A DNA stretch of 64,000 nucleotides, taken from the NCBI RefSeq assembly GCF_030272615.1, contig NC_081406.1, positions 188,214,391 to 188,278,390 on the forward strand, given 5' to 3'. Positions 1 to 11,854 of this stretch are shown one piece after another. A program made the translations under genes and the position numbers. Source of the DNA: Cryptomeria japonica. Lineage: Eukaryota; Streptophyta; Pinopsida; Cupressales; Cupressaceae. The notes below the pieces were generated by a model. It saw only the letters and a list, made by a program, of their open reading frames with translations. It searched no databases and was not told where the DNA came from. Numbering within the stretch: position 1 is the stretch's first letter; every line of letters begins with the position of its first letter.

Positions 1-825
1 AACCACCTTGTTAGAGGATTTACAAAGGCTTTTTTGGGCCTACCCGGTTAAGGGTTTTTGACTTGTCAAAGATGTGAGTAATCAACAAGTGAATGATCTA
101 GCAAATGGCACAGTCTGCTTGATTAGATCCATTGTAGCTCATAGATAATGCTCTTCAGCATTACTTTAGTCTTCAGTAAATCCACACTCTACAGACTAGA
201 TCTTCTCAGTTAAGATCACACATACAAGAGCTTCAAAAATAACCACCAAAACCTAACAGCTACTCTCATACATATGCATACAAAACCCTAGACATGATGT
301 CCTAAAAAGGAATCTGATTTCATGTCAGTCCAATAGGATTACATTGCAAGTTCCTAGGTTCATTGTATCTAGACACATTTGATAACACGACACAAAATCA
401 CCATCAAAGTGTCGGTGGATGGTAATTCATCACAAAAATATGCCGGTTGGTAACTCATCACAGAGTATTACCGGTTTATACAACTTTTTTGGTTACCAGT
501 TGGTAACTCAGAGTAATACCGGTTTAACAAATGATTGGTTGACAAAAAATTGAAGACTGGGAAAAAGATAACTACCGCTTCTGGCTCCTTTGCTCTACTC
601 CACTTGAAATCCTTAAACTGTTTGATCTCTCTATGTCTCTTGGGTCTTTATACCACTTAAGATCGGTAAACTCTTTCTTCATAACTTCAATAGTCTAAAG
701 ACTACAACATGATACCAGTTTGGAACAATTACCGGTTGAGCATAATTCATACATTTACAAAGTGATCTCATGGCAAGTGTGTGTCCATCAATGACAATCA
801 CAACACAATCATCAAAATGCCAACA
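1..825 (-). repeat. E1 3' LTR, partial
   Basis: This matches the right LTR with a constant offset of 6555 bases. By that alignment about 378 bases lie outside the window. On the minus strand the LTR begins TGTTGG at 825, directly after a purine tract. A TATAAAG box on the minus strand lies at 646-652. The U3 part is dense in ACCGGT and ACCAGT words. Confidence 0.85.
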
Positions 826-827
826 AT

Positions 828-1348
828 CTCCCCCTTTGGCATTGATGGCAGCACTTAGAAAATTTTTTGACATCTAAGTGTTTTACAACAAAATTATGCC
901 ATAAGCAAAATTACTCCCCCTAAGCATATACACTATCCCTTTTGCAAAAAATACAATGTATACTACTTCCTTACTGAGGTAAACATGAAAGTATGCATAG
1001 CATGCATCAAAATTTTAAATACAAAATACTACTCCCCCTTTTCCAACAATGACTAAGTACAACTGAAAAAACCCTATTCCATTAGCATTAAAAACTGATT
1101 TAAAAAGTTTATGACAATAAAGAGTGAAACTTGTCAAAAACTAATTTAAAATCCTGCATAAATGTCTTCATGGATAAAGATCATGATTCAAGCAATGAGG
1201 TAGCAACCTCATTCTCCATTTGCATCTGATAGACCTGCTCTTCCATGGCATCCAAGGTACTCATCTCTTGAGTGGTCGTTAGGGCATCCATATTTAGATA
1301 GCATTTCTAAAGAATTTGCAGTCTTGGCAGTAGGACCAGTTGAAGTTC
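828..1348 (-). promoter_or_regulatory. E1 3' untranslated region with polypurine tract and two further PPT-like tracts
   Basis: On the minus strand a purine tract AAAGGGGGAGA (828-839) stands two bases before the LTR, the position where plus-strand DNA synthesis is primed. Two more tracts of the same kind lie at 912-921 and 1031-1042. No gene is seen between ORF2 and the LTR. E2 and E7 have the same serial arrangement. Confidence 0.7.
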
Positions 1349-4300
1349 CTACAAATTACTTGTCCGGTTTCTTATCTCTACCTCTAATCTTGTAGACTGG
1401 AGTTGAAACTGGTGAGCGGTTTGTCCATATGTGGAGAAGGAATCATATGGCATCTTGAAGGTTCTTATAAATGACTGCATATCAGATTGTAGTTTGGCTT
1501 TCTGAGCAAGCACATCATCACAGAATAAATGAGGTTGACATATCTTACTTAGCAATAGTTTTCCCTCATCCATTGCATCTCTAATGTCCTTTTGTGCCTT
1601 CTGAAGATCATACCGGAGCTCTGTTAACTTTTTCACTAAGGAAGTGTCCAGAGCCTTTTGATGCTCCTTCTTGGCATTTGCTTCTGCAACCTCTTCTAGG
1701 CTTTGCACCTGGTCTTCTACAACTATGCATAGGAGCTTTAATTGTGCAAGAAAGGAATCGGTCCTGGGGAGGTTGGTATCGGGTATCAAACCGGTAAGAG
1801 TGTCCACTGCAGCTTGGATCACATCTTGCTCTTTCTTCCTCCTTATTACTTCCAGGCATGCTTGAGCAAGCTTAATGCTCTGCAACAACTCTGATTTGTT
1901 TGCAGACTGGAGGTCAATGGGATTGGTGATGTCAGCCAGTTTGGCTTGACTAACGGTTGCCTTTGGGGTCTCCATCTGAGTGCTCTGTGCTGCTCCCTCT
2001 TTCTCTTTAGCTCTTTCCTTGTCCTCTTTTGCCTTCTTTTTCTCCTCTTCTTTCCTCTTTTCTTCCTCTTCATCCTTCTTCTTCTCTTCTTCCTACTTCT
2101 TCTTCTCTTGCTCCTTTCTCTTCTCCTCTTCTTTTCTCTTCTCCTCTTCCTTTTTCTTCTCCTCTTCCTGTTCTGCTTCCTTCTTCTTCTTTTCTTCCTC
2201 TTGTTTCTTCTTCTCCTCTTCCTTTCTTTTATTTTCCTCTTCTAGTTTCCTCTTCTCCTCTTCCTTTTTCTTTTCTTCCTCTTGTTTCTCCTCTTCTGCT
2301 TTTCTTCCTCTCTTCTTCCTTTTGCTTCTTTTCCATGTCTTCCTATTTTCTATTTGCTTCCTCCTATTTCTTCTTCTCTCTCTCTGCCTATTTTCTCTTG
2401 TCTTCCTCCTATTTATCTTGACCTTCTATTTCTATTGGTGCATCTGGAGTAACATTTTCACTGTTCAATGCATCAACATCAATCAGGTTCAATTGAGTAG
2501 TGACCGGTTCTCCTTCACTGTCATATACTTCATCTGGTTGAGTGATTTTTGGTTCTTTCTTAGCTTTCCTATTGGCTTCAGCCACTTCATGCAGTCTTAA
2601 AGCTGATTTAGCAAGGGAGTGGGTATCTTTGACCACTACCGAAACTTTTCCTTCCAATAACAGGAGTCTTCTTCTTCTCATGAAGAAGAGGCCCTTATAT
2701 CTCTCCCCCACTTCATACAGTTTTGTTTTAGGCACATCAGGAAAGTATTGTGCAAATACTTCCTCTCTTATTTCTTGTTCCTTTTCTATGGCAATGTGCC
2801 ACTTGTTATCTAAAGAATTATACAAAGAATCAGGCATCTCAGATTTAATTTCTGATGGCCACCGATCATTAATACGTAAATAATTGATAACTTCCTGTTC
2901 AACTTCCTTCTTTTCATCATCATTAAAATCATCAAAGCACTCTTTCAAATCACCAAGTACTTTTCTTCTAATATTCTTAATTGTTCTTTGATAATATGTC
3001 AAAGGTTTGTAAGAGGAAATATCAATATTTATCGGTGCAGATGTTGTCGGTTCACTCTTTGTCTTTTTCCTCGTTTGCCTAGTCTTCTTAGGCTGTTCTT
3101 CAGAGACAGTGTCCTCTAAGTCTGGTGTATTGCTTTTTGTCTTCTGCTTCCTCTCAAAGACTTTGGCGGGTGCCACTTCTGGTTTCTTCTTTGCTGGTGA
3201 CCGCTTGGTCACTTTGGGACTTGCTGTGGTAACCGGTGCTAATGATGAAGGCACTGCCTTTCCCTTCTTTACTGAGGGTTCTTCAACCGATGTAACCCTT
3301 TCCAAATAGGTTCTGATTCTCTTTTCCTTTGGATCAAGGGGCGAGGCAATTAGGGTAGAGGCATACCCATCTAACATGTCATACATTACCTCATATCCCA
3401 TTAGTTCCACTTCTTCCTATCTAGGCTCAACCGCCTCCATTATGCACTCATCAACTTTGATGGTGAAGCAGATGTCCTCCTCATACTTTTTGACAATATC
3501 ACTGGATATTCTTACTCTTTGGTTCATTTTACATCTGAACTCATCAAAATATTTTTTCAGCACTTCTGGATAATCGGTTCCTACCGCTTGTAGGCTTTCC
3601 TTGATTTGCTTTGTCACCGATTGCTCAGCAGACCACTAAATATCACCTACTCCTGGAAAATAACCTTGGAAGTAGAAGAACAACCCAACCAATAGTTGTC
3701 CAAACTTAAATTTCAGGGCATTGTCATGTTTGATCGATTTGAGGTTCAACAGAAGTTGTCTTTGCATACCAGTACACAGATCAAATGACACATCTTCCTT
3801 GATCATCCTGTAAGTGACATTTACCGCTACAACAAAGACAGAGTTGATTTTGCTGGTATGGAATGTCTGGTATCCTATCACCATACATGCATATTTGACC
3901 AGATAGTCCTTGATGGAATTGACAGTCATTCCTCATGAATCGCTCACAGAACTGGTGAGCTTGGTCATTTTTGTCTTATTGATCTTCCTTAGGGTTGGCA
4001 CTTCACCGATGTTGTAGAAACCGGTGATGGCATGAATTTCTTCCGGTGTAATATCATGTGTCTGCTCTAAGTATATTTTATCACCATGTACTCTGCTCAG
4101 AATAATGCGGATGTGATCATCTGAAAATTCTTCAAGGAAATAGATAGCATTGTGAAGTTTCTTCTATTCTAGAATGTTGAATTCCTAGTTTAATCTTTTT
4201 GTCCTTCCCCCAGAACAAACTCAACTGAGAATGGATCATCAGAGATCCTAGATCTTCAATCTTACAATCAATGTAATCAGAAATGCCTTCCTCCACTATA

Positions 4301-4404
4301 ACACCAGTGGGTATTTGAGATAGGGCATTGTATTTTGCCTTCCATTGAATGAAGTTTACACTATCAACAAGTACACTAGAACTAGTATGTGATGCGGAAG
4401 CCAT
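1349..4404 (-). pseudogene. E1 ORF2, decayed: conserved element-specific protein with Glu/Lys-rich helix
   Basis: I do not recognise a family. The start MASASHTSS at 4404 matches the E2 start MASTSAIEY. The N-terminal third aligns with E2 ORF2 by eye in three blocks: around LSQIPTGVI (about 4330), around MVIGYQTFHTSKINSV (about 3870), and around KYEEDICFTIKVDECIMEAV (about 3470). A Lys/Ser/Pro-rich linker follows, then a highly charged Glu/Lys/Arg stretch (about 2400-2000), then a helical C-terminus ending at 1349. Three reading frames are needed, so there are at least two frameshifts, plus stops. Complete it would be about 1000 residues. A structural or assembly partner of ORF1 is only a guess. 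It cannot be an enzyme of a family I know, as no catalytic motif is visible. Confidence 0.7.
1990..2430 (-). repeat. CT-rich low-complexity tract encoding a Glu/Lys-rich single helix in E1 ORF2
   Basis: The plus strand is almost pure C and T in units such as CTTCTCCTCTTCCTTT. Read on the minus strand in the frame of the ORF2 C-terminus it gives over 100 residues of EEEKRKEEEKKK type, as in ER/K single alpha helices. E2 lacks an equally long tract, so it expanded in the E1 lineage by slippage. Confidence 0.75.
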
Positions 4405-4845
4405 GATAAGAAAAGAATTTTGAAAAATACCTTTGAAAGTCAAAATTTAGGGCTCGTAACTTAAACTTCACTACACACTCCTTTGGTTGCTGAAATATCG
4501 CTTTGTGTTCTACACTTCACCAATATATTTTTGCTTCTGATTCTTCTTCAGGATTTTGATAAATTCTTTGAATCGCAATCCAAATCACTTTTCTTCGCTC
4601 TGTGCTTGAAACTTCTTCGCTTGTGAACTGATAAGTGAAAAATAACTTTGAAAAATTCTTTTAAACAAGTTCTTCACCTACCACAATAAATGCTCCACTA
4701 TTAGGGCATAAACCCTAATTTACCTTTTACCATTTCTGATCTTCTGCCAATTGACAGGTACCACATACTGGTTGAGGTCTTTTACCAGTGTAAATCGGGG
4801 GTTCATGATATTTCACCATTTGCTCCCCCTAATCTTTTTTGATGC
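4405..4845 (-). other. Spacer between ORF1 and ORF2 of E1
   Basis: A stretch of 440 bases, AT-rich, with no ORF and no repeat that I can see. E2 has a similar 300-base spacer at 27436-27737. How ORF2 would be translated (splicing, internal entry or a separate transcript) is not shown by the sequence. Confidence 0.5.
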
Positions 4846-6126
4846 TTAGTTTGCCGGTTCAACGACTTCCACACTAGGTGCAGAAACCGGTTCTACTTGA
4901 ATCACTTCTTCTGGCTTCTTCCTCCAGGTTTTCTCCATATTTGCTTGAACAATTTCAACATCAATCTTTCCTTCTGGAGTGACTAGTATATCATTCGATA
5001 TACTCTTTCTTGCTCTGCAGAATCTTGTTGTATGACCCGGTTTGTTGCAGTGATAGAAAACCATTCCAGGTGCTCTCCAATGTCAATTATTCATGTTTCC
5101 AATATTTCTTCTGCATGTTGTAGCAGTGTGACCATGACCATGACAAATCATACAGATTGCTCTCCATCCAGTTGCCTCTTGATAGCCACCGCTACTTGAC
5201 TGATGACTATAGGTATTAAACCGGTTTGGGTTCTAGTTCTCAGAGGATTCAGGAAGAACTCCTTGACTCCTTTGAGGATACCTTCCAGGTATTGTGCATG
5301 ATAGATCTGCATTCAAATGCTCTATTCCCAAACTTGTTGCATGCATAACAATTTCCATTGAATCTATTGGGTCTAGGCTTATCATTTAGAAAATAAGGAA
5401 AATTATTGTAAGCCTTACTTCTACATACATTAGTAGTGTGTCCTTCTTTAGATAATCAAAGAAAATAGGTTTGAACTTTGGCTTACCTTTATCCTTTGAT
5501 GCCGGTTGTTTCTTTGATGCTCCACTTTTTGTTCCATAGGTCTCACCTTCCTCATATTCAAAGAAACCAAGTCCATTGGTATTATTTACCGGTTTAGCTG
5601 ATTCAAGCTTTTGCTCTAGCTTGATAGAGCTCTTACTGAATTTGGCAAGTATTTCCTTTGACTCAATGAGTTCTTTGGAAATGGTAGCATTGGATTCCTT
5701 CAAGGTTGCATTCTTAGAGATAGCCATGTTTAGTTCACCTTGCACTTCTTCTTTTTCCATTTTTCTTTCATGAAGATGAGCGGTAAGTGCATTGATCTCT
5801 TGCTTCAGTTTGGAGATCTCATGATCTTTGTCTTTTACCAGATCTTCAGCTTTCCTCTGGTTCTCAAGCTCTTGACACATTCTGACAGTTAGGCCTTCAA
5901 GTTCCCTTCTTAGGTTGGCATTGGACTCATTTAGTTTTTCAACTTCTTGAATTAGGGCTTCCATGTCCACTTCATCATAAGAACTATTTTCAGTTATCTC
6001 CATCAGTTTTTCGGCATGCTCTCTTCTTTTTGCCTGAGAGGCCTTATATTTGACCTTAAGTTCATCATAAGCTTGCTCAGTCTGAGTGAGCTGATGAGTA
6101 AGTTCCCTCATAGTGTATTCCCCCAT
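4846..6126 (-). pseudogene. E1 ORF1, decayed: coiled-coil protein with four CCHC zinc knuckles (Gag/nucleocapsid-like)
   Basis: The start is set at MGEYTMREL (6126); upstream codons are LTR sequence. Residues 1-200 are a long heptad-rich coiled coil, then a Gly-Phe-Phe-Glu stretch and a Lys-rich linker. Four knuckles of the C-x2-C-x4-H-x4-C type follow: one degenerate near 5412-5456 (after a frameshift), one at 5309-5350 with His replaced by Asn, one intact at 5113-5154 (CMICHGHGHTATTC), and one at 5017-5058 with the first Cys replaced by Phe. Such knuckles bind genomic RNA in Gag proteins. No conserved Gag core domain is visible, so calling it Gag rests on the knuckles and on its place after the primer site. 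E2 has the same plan. Confidence 0.75.
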
Positions 6127-6162
6127 ATCTCTTTCCAAGTGGTTAGACTTATAGAAAGGCTG

Positions 6163-6174
6163 GCTCTGATACCA
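6163..6174 (-). promoter_or_regulatory. E1 primer-binding site for initiator tRNA-Met
   Basis: The minus strand reads TGGTATCAGAGC, the complement of the 3' end of plant initiator tRNA-Met and a classic Ty1/copia-type primer site. It is two bases from the LTR edge at 6177. Confidence 0.9.
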
Positions 6175-6176
6175 AT

Positions 6177-7338
6177 TGATGAATACTAAGAGGGGGGGGT
6201 GAATTAGTATACAAATAAATAATGTACTTAAACACTTTAATAGTCTGCCAGTAAACCGGTAAAATAGTTTAACAAACAAACCGGTTAAAACACATGAAAA
6301 CCAAATAGAAAATAAGGCATTCACCCATAGAAGCACAATCACCATAACACAAGAGATTTTGATGTGGAAACCCAAATGGGAAAAACCATGGTGAGATGAA
6401 ACTCACAAGTAACTATCCGTAGAATAGTATCCAGATTGGTTAAGGTCATACAACGTTCTTTACCAGAATAGATCCTGTTAGGAATCTTAGTCTTAGTTAG
6501 GAGATAAGTTTGATTAAAGACTAGCTTGTGAGAGGATTTCAGATCCACAGATGTGGACCACCTTGTTAGAGGATTTACAAAGGCTTTTCTGGGCCTACCC
6601 GGTTAAGGGTTTCTGACTTGTCAAAGATGTGAGTAATCAACAAGTGAATGATCTAGCAAATGGCATAGTTTGCTTGGTTAGATCCATTGTAGCTCATAGC
6701 TAATGCTCTTCAGCATTACTTCAGTCTTCAGTAAATCCACACTCTACAGACTAGATCTTCTTAGTTAAGATCGCACATACAAGAGCTTCAAAAATAACCA
6801 CCAAAACCTAACAGCTACTCTCATACATACGCATACAAAACCCTAGACATGATGTCCTAAAAAGGAATCTGATTTCATGTTGGTCCAATAGGATTACATT
6901 GCAAGTTTCTAGGTTCATTGTATCTAGACACATTTGATAACATGACACAAAATCACCGTCAAAGTGTCAGTGGATGGTAACTCATCAAAAAAATATTCTA
7001 GTTGGTAACTCATCACAGAGTATTACCAGTTTATAAAACTTTTCCAGTTACCAGTTGGTAACTCAGAGTAATACTGGTTTAATAGATTACCAGTTGACAA
7101 AAAATTGAAGACTGGGAAAAAGATAACTGCCACTTTTGGCTCATTTGCTCTGCTTCGCTTGAGATCCTTAAACCGTTTGATCTCTCTATGCCACTTGGGT
7201 CTTTATACCGCTTGAGATCGGTAAACTCTTTCTTCATAACATCAATAGTCTAAAGACTACAACATGATACTGGTTTGGAACAATTACTGGTTGAGCATAA
7301 TTCATACATTCATAAAGTGATCTCATAGCAAGTGTGTT
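6177..7338 (-). repeat. E1 5' LTR, truncated at its outer end
   Basis: The LTR edge on the primer side reads TGATGAATAC in plus orientation. Identity with the left LTR runs to about 7338 and then stops abruptly, so about 43 bases of the LTR terminus are missing and no target duplication can be scored. A minus-strand TATAAAG box lies at 7201-7207. Confidence 0.85.
6183..6210 (-). promoter_or_regulatory. Conserved U5 hairpin of the E1/E2/E7 family (E1 copy)
   Basis: ATACTAA (6183-6189) and TTAGTAT (6204-6210) form a perfect 7-bp stem around a 14-base loop with eight G in a row (C in the transcript). It lies a few bases inside the LTR end next to the primer site. Homologous hairpins occur at 23208-23239, 28983-29012 and 60982-61010. 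Confidence 0.7.
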
Positions 7339-7462
7339 CAATTTAGTTTGACAACTGCTCAACCCCTAATACAAAACCATCAATTACCAATTGAGCATAA
7401 TTAACTGTAGGTGTTCAATTTGGTTTGACAACTGCTCAATCCCTAATACATAACCATCAATA
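7334..7462. repeat. Partial tandem duplication at the E1/E3 junction
   Basis: A segment of about 52 bases starting GTGTTCAATTT at 7334 recurs at 7411, period 77, with a few changes. It covers the junction between the truncated E1 LTR and the end of the second sense ORF of E3, so it probably arose with the truncation. Confidence 0.7.
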
Positions 7463-10400
7463 GAGAAAGGCAAAGGAAAGGCCAATGAAACAAACCTTTC
7501 TATACATTGCTTGATGTCCGGGACACAGATTTGTCATGGCTCCAATGCGGCTGATACATGCATGACCATTATGTGGTGAATGATGAAAATATTTGTCCTT
7601 TTGATGAGCTTCTTGCGATCAACAATACCCTTCTATCTCAATTCATCATCTTGAGATGCATACAACATTTGGATCAAAACCTGAGCCACAGGGATCTTGG
7701 GAGCCAATACAACCATCTAACTATTTACTAGAGCTTTCGCTTTGACACAAGGGGATTGTGCTTCTCGAATGAATCTCAGCACATGCTAAAGTGAGGGGCC
7801 ATATTGCTTAATTTTCTCCCAGTGTGAAACATACAATTCTACTAAAATTGCTGAAAAGTCCCGAGCCACTTGCACCGGGGGCAGAATGCTCAGGAGTTGC
7901 AAGACTTCATCACCTTTTGCCATCACTTCTTTTTGTAGCTCCCTGCATTTGTTCTATTCAATAATCATCTGATTCTCTAGGGTGAGGATTCTGGACTTTC
8001 CATCTTGCATCATCTGCTGAAGCTGTGATGTTTGATCTTGTTCATGTCGCAAGAGAGCCTCCACCTCTAGAATGCGCTTCTTAGATTGCCTGAGGCTAAC
8101 CTCTTTTTCTTTCAACTCTACCTCAAACCTCATCTTTTCCTCAGACATCAACACTTGAGCCTCACTCAGCTGCCAGGCGTAATCCTCCTTCAATTGAATC
8201 TCTTCACGCAACTGCACTTGCACCTGAGTAGCATCTCTAGAAGCTGCCTTTAATTGTTGAATCTCCGAGTCCTTCTCTTGCAGCTCCTTCAGAGCCACAT
8301 TCCTTGTCGCCTCCTGGCCCTTCAACTGAGAGCTTACATTGTTAAAGGTTGACTACATCTTCCTTTTCTCCTAATTGGCTTGGGCCAATAGACTTTGTAG
8401 GCGATTGATTTTTGAGCTCCAAGCCTTATCTTCTTTTCTCTATTGGGTTAGGGATTCTCAAAGATTGACGTTTTCTGCTTGGATCTTTTCCACACAATGA
8501 CTCTTTTTGATGAAATCCGAAGATACAACTTTCAAGGTTTCCTCCATCATTTCTACCTTGTCTAAGGCTGTGGCACTTTGAAGGCTAACGTTGATAGCAT
8601 GTGATGTGTAATCATTTGATTTCATCTGAGACTTTGGCTTGTCAGCCTTGGGGAAAAGACTTGCAAAGAAAAAGAAATCTTTCTCCTCATTGAAATGCGT
8701 CTGTAGATGAGGACAGGATGGATGGGCACATTTTTTCTTTTTGCTTACCCATATTACCAAGGCAAGCAATCTTGGAATAAGCAACTTGTTGCTGGAAATC
8801 ATCTGGGTTGTCAATAATCTGACCTGCAAAAGCTGCGCTAGGGGGTACCGCGAAGGGAAACTATGAAATAGGCCCAGTGAAAGTAGTATGGATGGGATGA
8901 GCCAGGAACGAAGGGGAACATAATGGGATGAAGGGGGGAGGTCTTGATGGAAAGGGGCTTGTGGATGCTAGTCCCATAACTGGAGGAGGGGACTCTCCAA
9001 AACCTAGCCTACGCGACACAAAGGTTGCTTTAGACATCTGCGTGGGAAAAGATGCGGGGATAAAAGAAGAGTTCGAGAAAGGAATGGGGCCTGCAGGAAT
9101 ACATTTTGGAGTTCAACTGGTGTCCCATCAGAGGCTAAGGTGAAGACAGTAGGAACTTGGGCTTGCATTGTGGTGATGGAGACACCTGAAGAAACCACCT
9201 GAGTAGGGGACAAGGATAAAGGAGGATGTACCTAAGTCATGGAAGGCACCGACCACTCAAGATCTAAGGTTGTCTCTTGGATTTAAGAAGGTGGACTCCT
9301 CCTTACTACACTAGAATTCTGCCTTTTCTTCAGAGGGGAGTCACGTGACTATTTCTCGGACTGCCTTTTACTCGTCTGGGAATGGGGCCTAGGAGCTGAA
9401 CTATCTAAAGGAAGGAGAATTTGAGGCTCTGGATCTTGCTCTTCAACATTTATAACCTCTACCCTCTGCCGTGGGGCCACCTCAGGGGATGAGTCCCCGC
9501 ATGAGGAGATTTCACCTATCTCATCATCGGATTTATTCAACTGACACCATTCATGCTCAAACCGCTCATCCAAAGGAGCATTTCCAATGTTGGATCTAGG
9601 ATGACTCACCTCTTGCCGATAGACCCAAAAGTCTTTCCTCTTTTTCCTAGGCCAGGCTAAAGTTTTTATACTTTCTAGTATCGCCTAGGGAATAGGCTTT
9701 ATGGGATTGAATCTTTGTAGGGGCGAATAAAAACTCAACCATGGGGGGTGTCTTAAAACAGAAAAATCATTAGGGCCCACATACACACTCGGGTCATCAA
9801 CCCAGGGGTTTGTATGCTCTTCCCATGAGTTTCGAGGTTCATGCTTTATAGTATTCTTTCTCTTGCTGAGGCAGCCATTAGAGTCATAACTCTAGGAGTC
9901 ATCAATAACTACTAGACTAAGTTGTGCCATCTTAGATGTCAAGACTTCCTCTACAATGTTCTTTCATACTAGAGTGATTGGGCCAATACCCTTGTGACCT
10001 TCGGTGATGAACGTATCATGCTTTCTTGATCCAATAGCCCTTTCAATTCTCACCAATTTCTGTGCAATTTCAAGAGCCAAGGTTTGCTCGGTAACATAGG
10101 TAGGCAGACGAAATGGCTCTTTGGAGAACCCATGCACTCAGACGAAGGAAAAGTCAGGACCTATGAACCAGTCGCAAGGGGGATGCTCATTATGCATCTA
10201 GTTCATCTGAACCTAGGAGAAGCGGGCTAATGGTTCATTGGGATTGAATCAAGATCTTTGAGTGCGGGAGTCAAGAAGATTATGAAAACTGATATGCATC
10301 GTAAGAGGCTAGCAAGAGGGGTGTCCAGGTAGACATCGACATTCTATTTCCTGACTCGTCACAAATAGCCAACCACATGAACTGGCTGAAGAAAGCCTCA

Positions 10401-11212
10401 TTTTGGTGCAGTAGTAGATGGACTAGAATCGAAGAAAACCTGAAGCGTTGCAACTATTGGAATTATGATAATTGCTTAACTATGGCCCTGACCATAGTGA
10501 TTGAGAAGTCAAAATGAAATGGTTCCCTTTGTTTTGTGCACTTAAAGAAAAATCCCATCATTATCATAACCGCACAGCCAGGCAAGAGTAGAAGAAATGT
10601 CCTTGCGGTCTTCTTGCCTCGAGTTGCTATATGACAGGGGAAGCTTCGGAAGTCTAGAAGATAGACTCTGATTGAGTGTACTTTGATAGAAAGTCAATAC
10701 ATCTTTCCTCGTGCCCCAGAATTCCTCCATTAAACTTTTTGAGAAAACCTCCGTCCCTTCAAAAATACGGCAGCACATCATGTGTTTAACAGCCTCTAGA
10801 GATATCACTACTTTCAAGAGGGAGCAATTGATAGAGTAGGTGGCGGGGTCAAAAACATCGATGCAAGCCGCTATGAGCTCAGGGCAATATGGGACCATGG
10901 GAACCATGAATTGGGGGCGCCACTATTCCATAAATGAACTGCCATGGATTGAGGCTCTATTCTATGATTGAGAATTCTGCTGCATGCGGCCTCTCTGAGG
11001 CTTTTAGGTTGCTTATTAACCTTAGGCTCGAAAACATTCTTGAAAGAGTCCAGAATATCGAACACATTTTGAGTGGTTGTTTCGGTCTTGATCTTCATTC
11101 TCAAATATTTTGCCTTTGGGGGAATGGCATGTGAAGAATATGAGAGTTCTTCAAAGATGTCCACACGGAAACCTTTGTGGGTGGAGCCTGAAGGTATTGC
11201 TTTGGCCTCCAT
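7384..11212 (-). pseudogene. E3 second sense ORF, decayed: about 1276 codons with C-terminal coiled coil
   Basis: I do not recognise a family. It starts at MEAKAIPSGSTHKGF (11212). The first 220 codons need two other frames. From at least 10140 down to the stop at 7384-7386 one frame is kept, broken only by nonsense codons. Order: a globular N-terminal region with EEFWGTRKDVLTFYQS near 10710, a basic segment AWPRKKRKDFWVYRQE near 9630, an acidic Ser/Pro-rich linker (9609-9004), a coiled coil (about 8830-7954), and a helical tail to 7384. The plan of a globular head, linker and coiled coil resembles extra ORFs reported in Tat elements and plant mobile-domain proteins, but I see no signature that proves either. 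Role unknown. Confidence 0.6.
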
Positions 11213-11854
11213 TGCAGGCTATGAATTTCCTTTTGTCAAAAATTTTCAACAATCTGAGGGAGAAAAGAACTTAGGTTACGAAAAGATGATGAAATGTAAA
11301 AGAGGGATAACTTCACTCTTAAATGCCCTACACGCCTAGATTTTAGCAAAAGTGAATGTTTAATGGCAAGCACCCACCTATACGCGTGCCAACTCATTTT
11401 GCAGCTGCAATAAACTCCCAAGGAGGACGAGCACCGCCATTCTTGCTTCCCAAGATTGCATTCAGTTAACCTTCTATTGCTCGAGTTCTCTTTGAGGGAA
11501 AAAGCATGTCCAAACAAATCTTTTCTTTAATTGAGAGAATCGACAGGCAATGAAGTTTGTGCAAGTTGAGATAGTCATGCGGAGGTTGAGATTTAAAACA
11601 TGATGTATCGATACATACGCATGGCATCCACTTACATCAACTCCTTCTTCGAGGTACCTGGAAGGACATTGCCAACTCTGAATCTAGGCTCATTGGCTTG
11701 ATGTGAATTAATGGAAACATGACAGGAGCATTGGAGTTTGGGAAGGTTGGTGCCTCAAGCATTTGTCATCTCCAGCTGTAATTTTGCTATAAATATATCT
11801 TTTTAGACATTCCTTATGTATAGTGTAAGCTTCAACGACGAAGTTCCTACAACC
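11213..11854. promoter_or_regulatory. Spacer between the two extra ORFs of E3, with a TATA box for the antisense ORF
   Basis: The plus strand reads TATAAATATA at 11788-11797, about 60 bases before the antisense ATG at 11855. That spacing would allow a short 5' UTR, so the antisense ORF probably had its own promoter. The rest of the 642 bases shows no supported gene. Confidence 0.5.

Larger units (their letters stand above)
1..7338 (-). mobile_element. E1: LTR retrotransposon with two ORFs and no polymerase genes, minus strand, cut by window start
   Basis: Positions 2-780 and 6557-7335 are direct repeats, which makes them the two LTRs. On the minus strand the order is 5' LTR (right), primer-binding site, ORF1 (coiled coil plus zinc knuckles), ORF2 (long, no known domain), purine tract, 3' LTR (left). 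I find no protease, reverse transcriptase, RNase H or integrase in the 5.3 kb interior, so the element would need enzymes from another element. The initiator-Met primer site is typical of Ty1/copia elements, so a copia helper is my inference. It is the same family as E2 and E7. The right LTR lacks its last 40-odd bases, and the element abuts the 3' end of the second sense ORF of E3. Confidence 0.85.

Noticed and set aside
1946-2600. Long plus-strand frames rich in Ser, Phe and Leu
   Set aside because: They are the complement of the CT-rich tract that encodes the Glu/Lys helix of E1 ORF2 on the minus strand.
6191-6199. G-run as a sequencing or assembly artefact
   Set aside because: Runs of similar length occur at the same place in three separate elements, so the feature is real. 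Exact run length may still be wrong.
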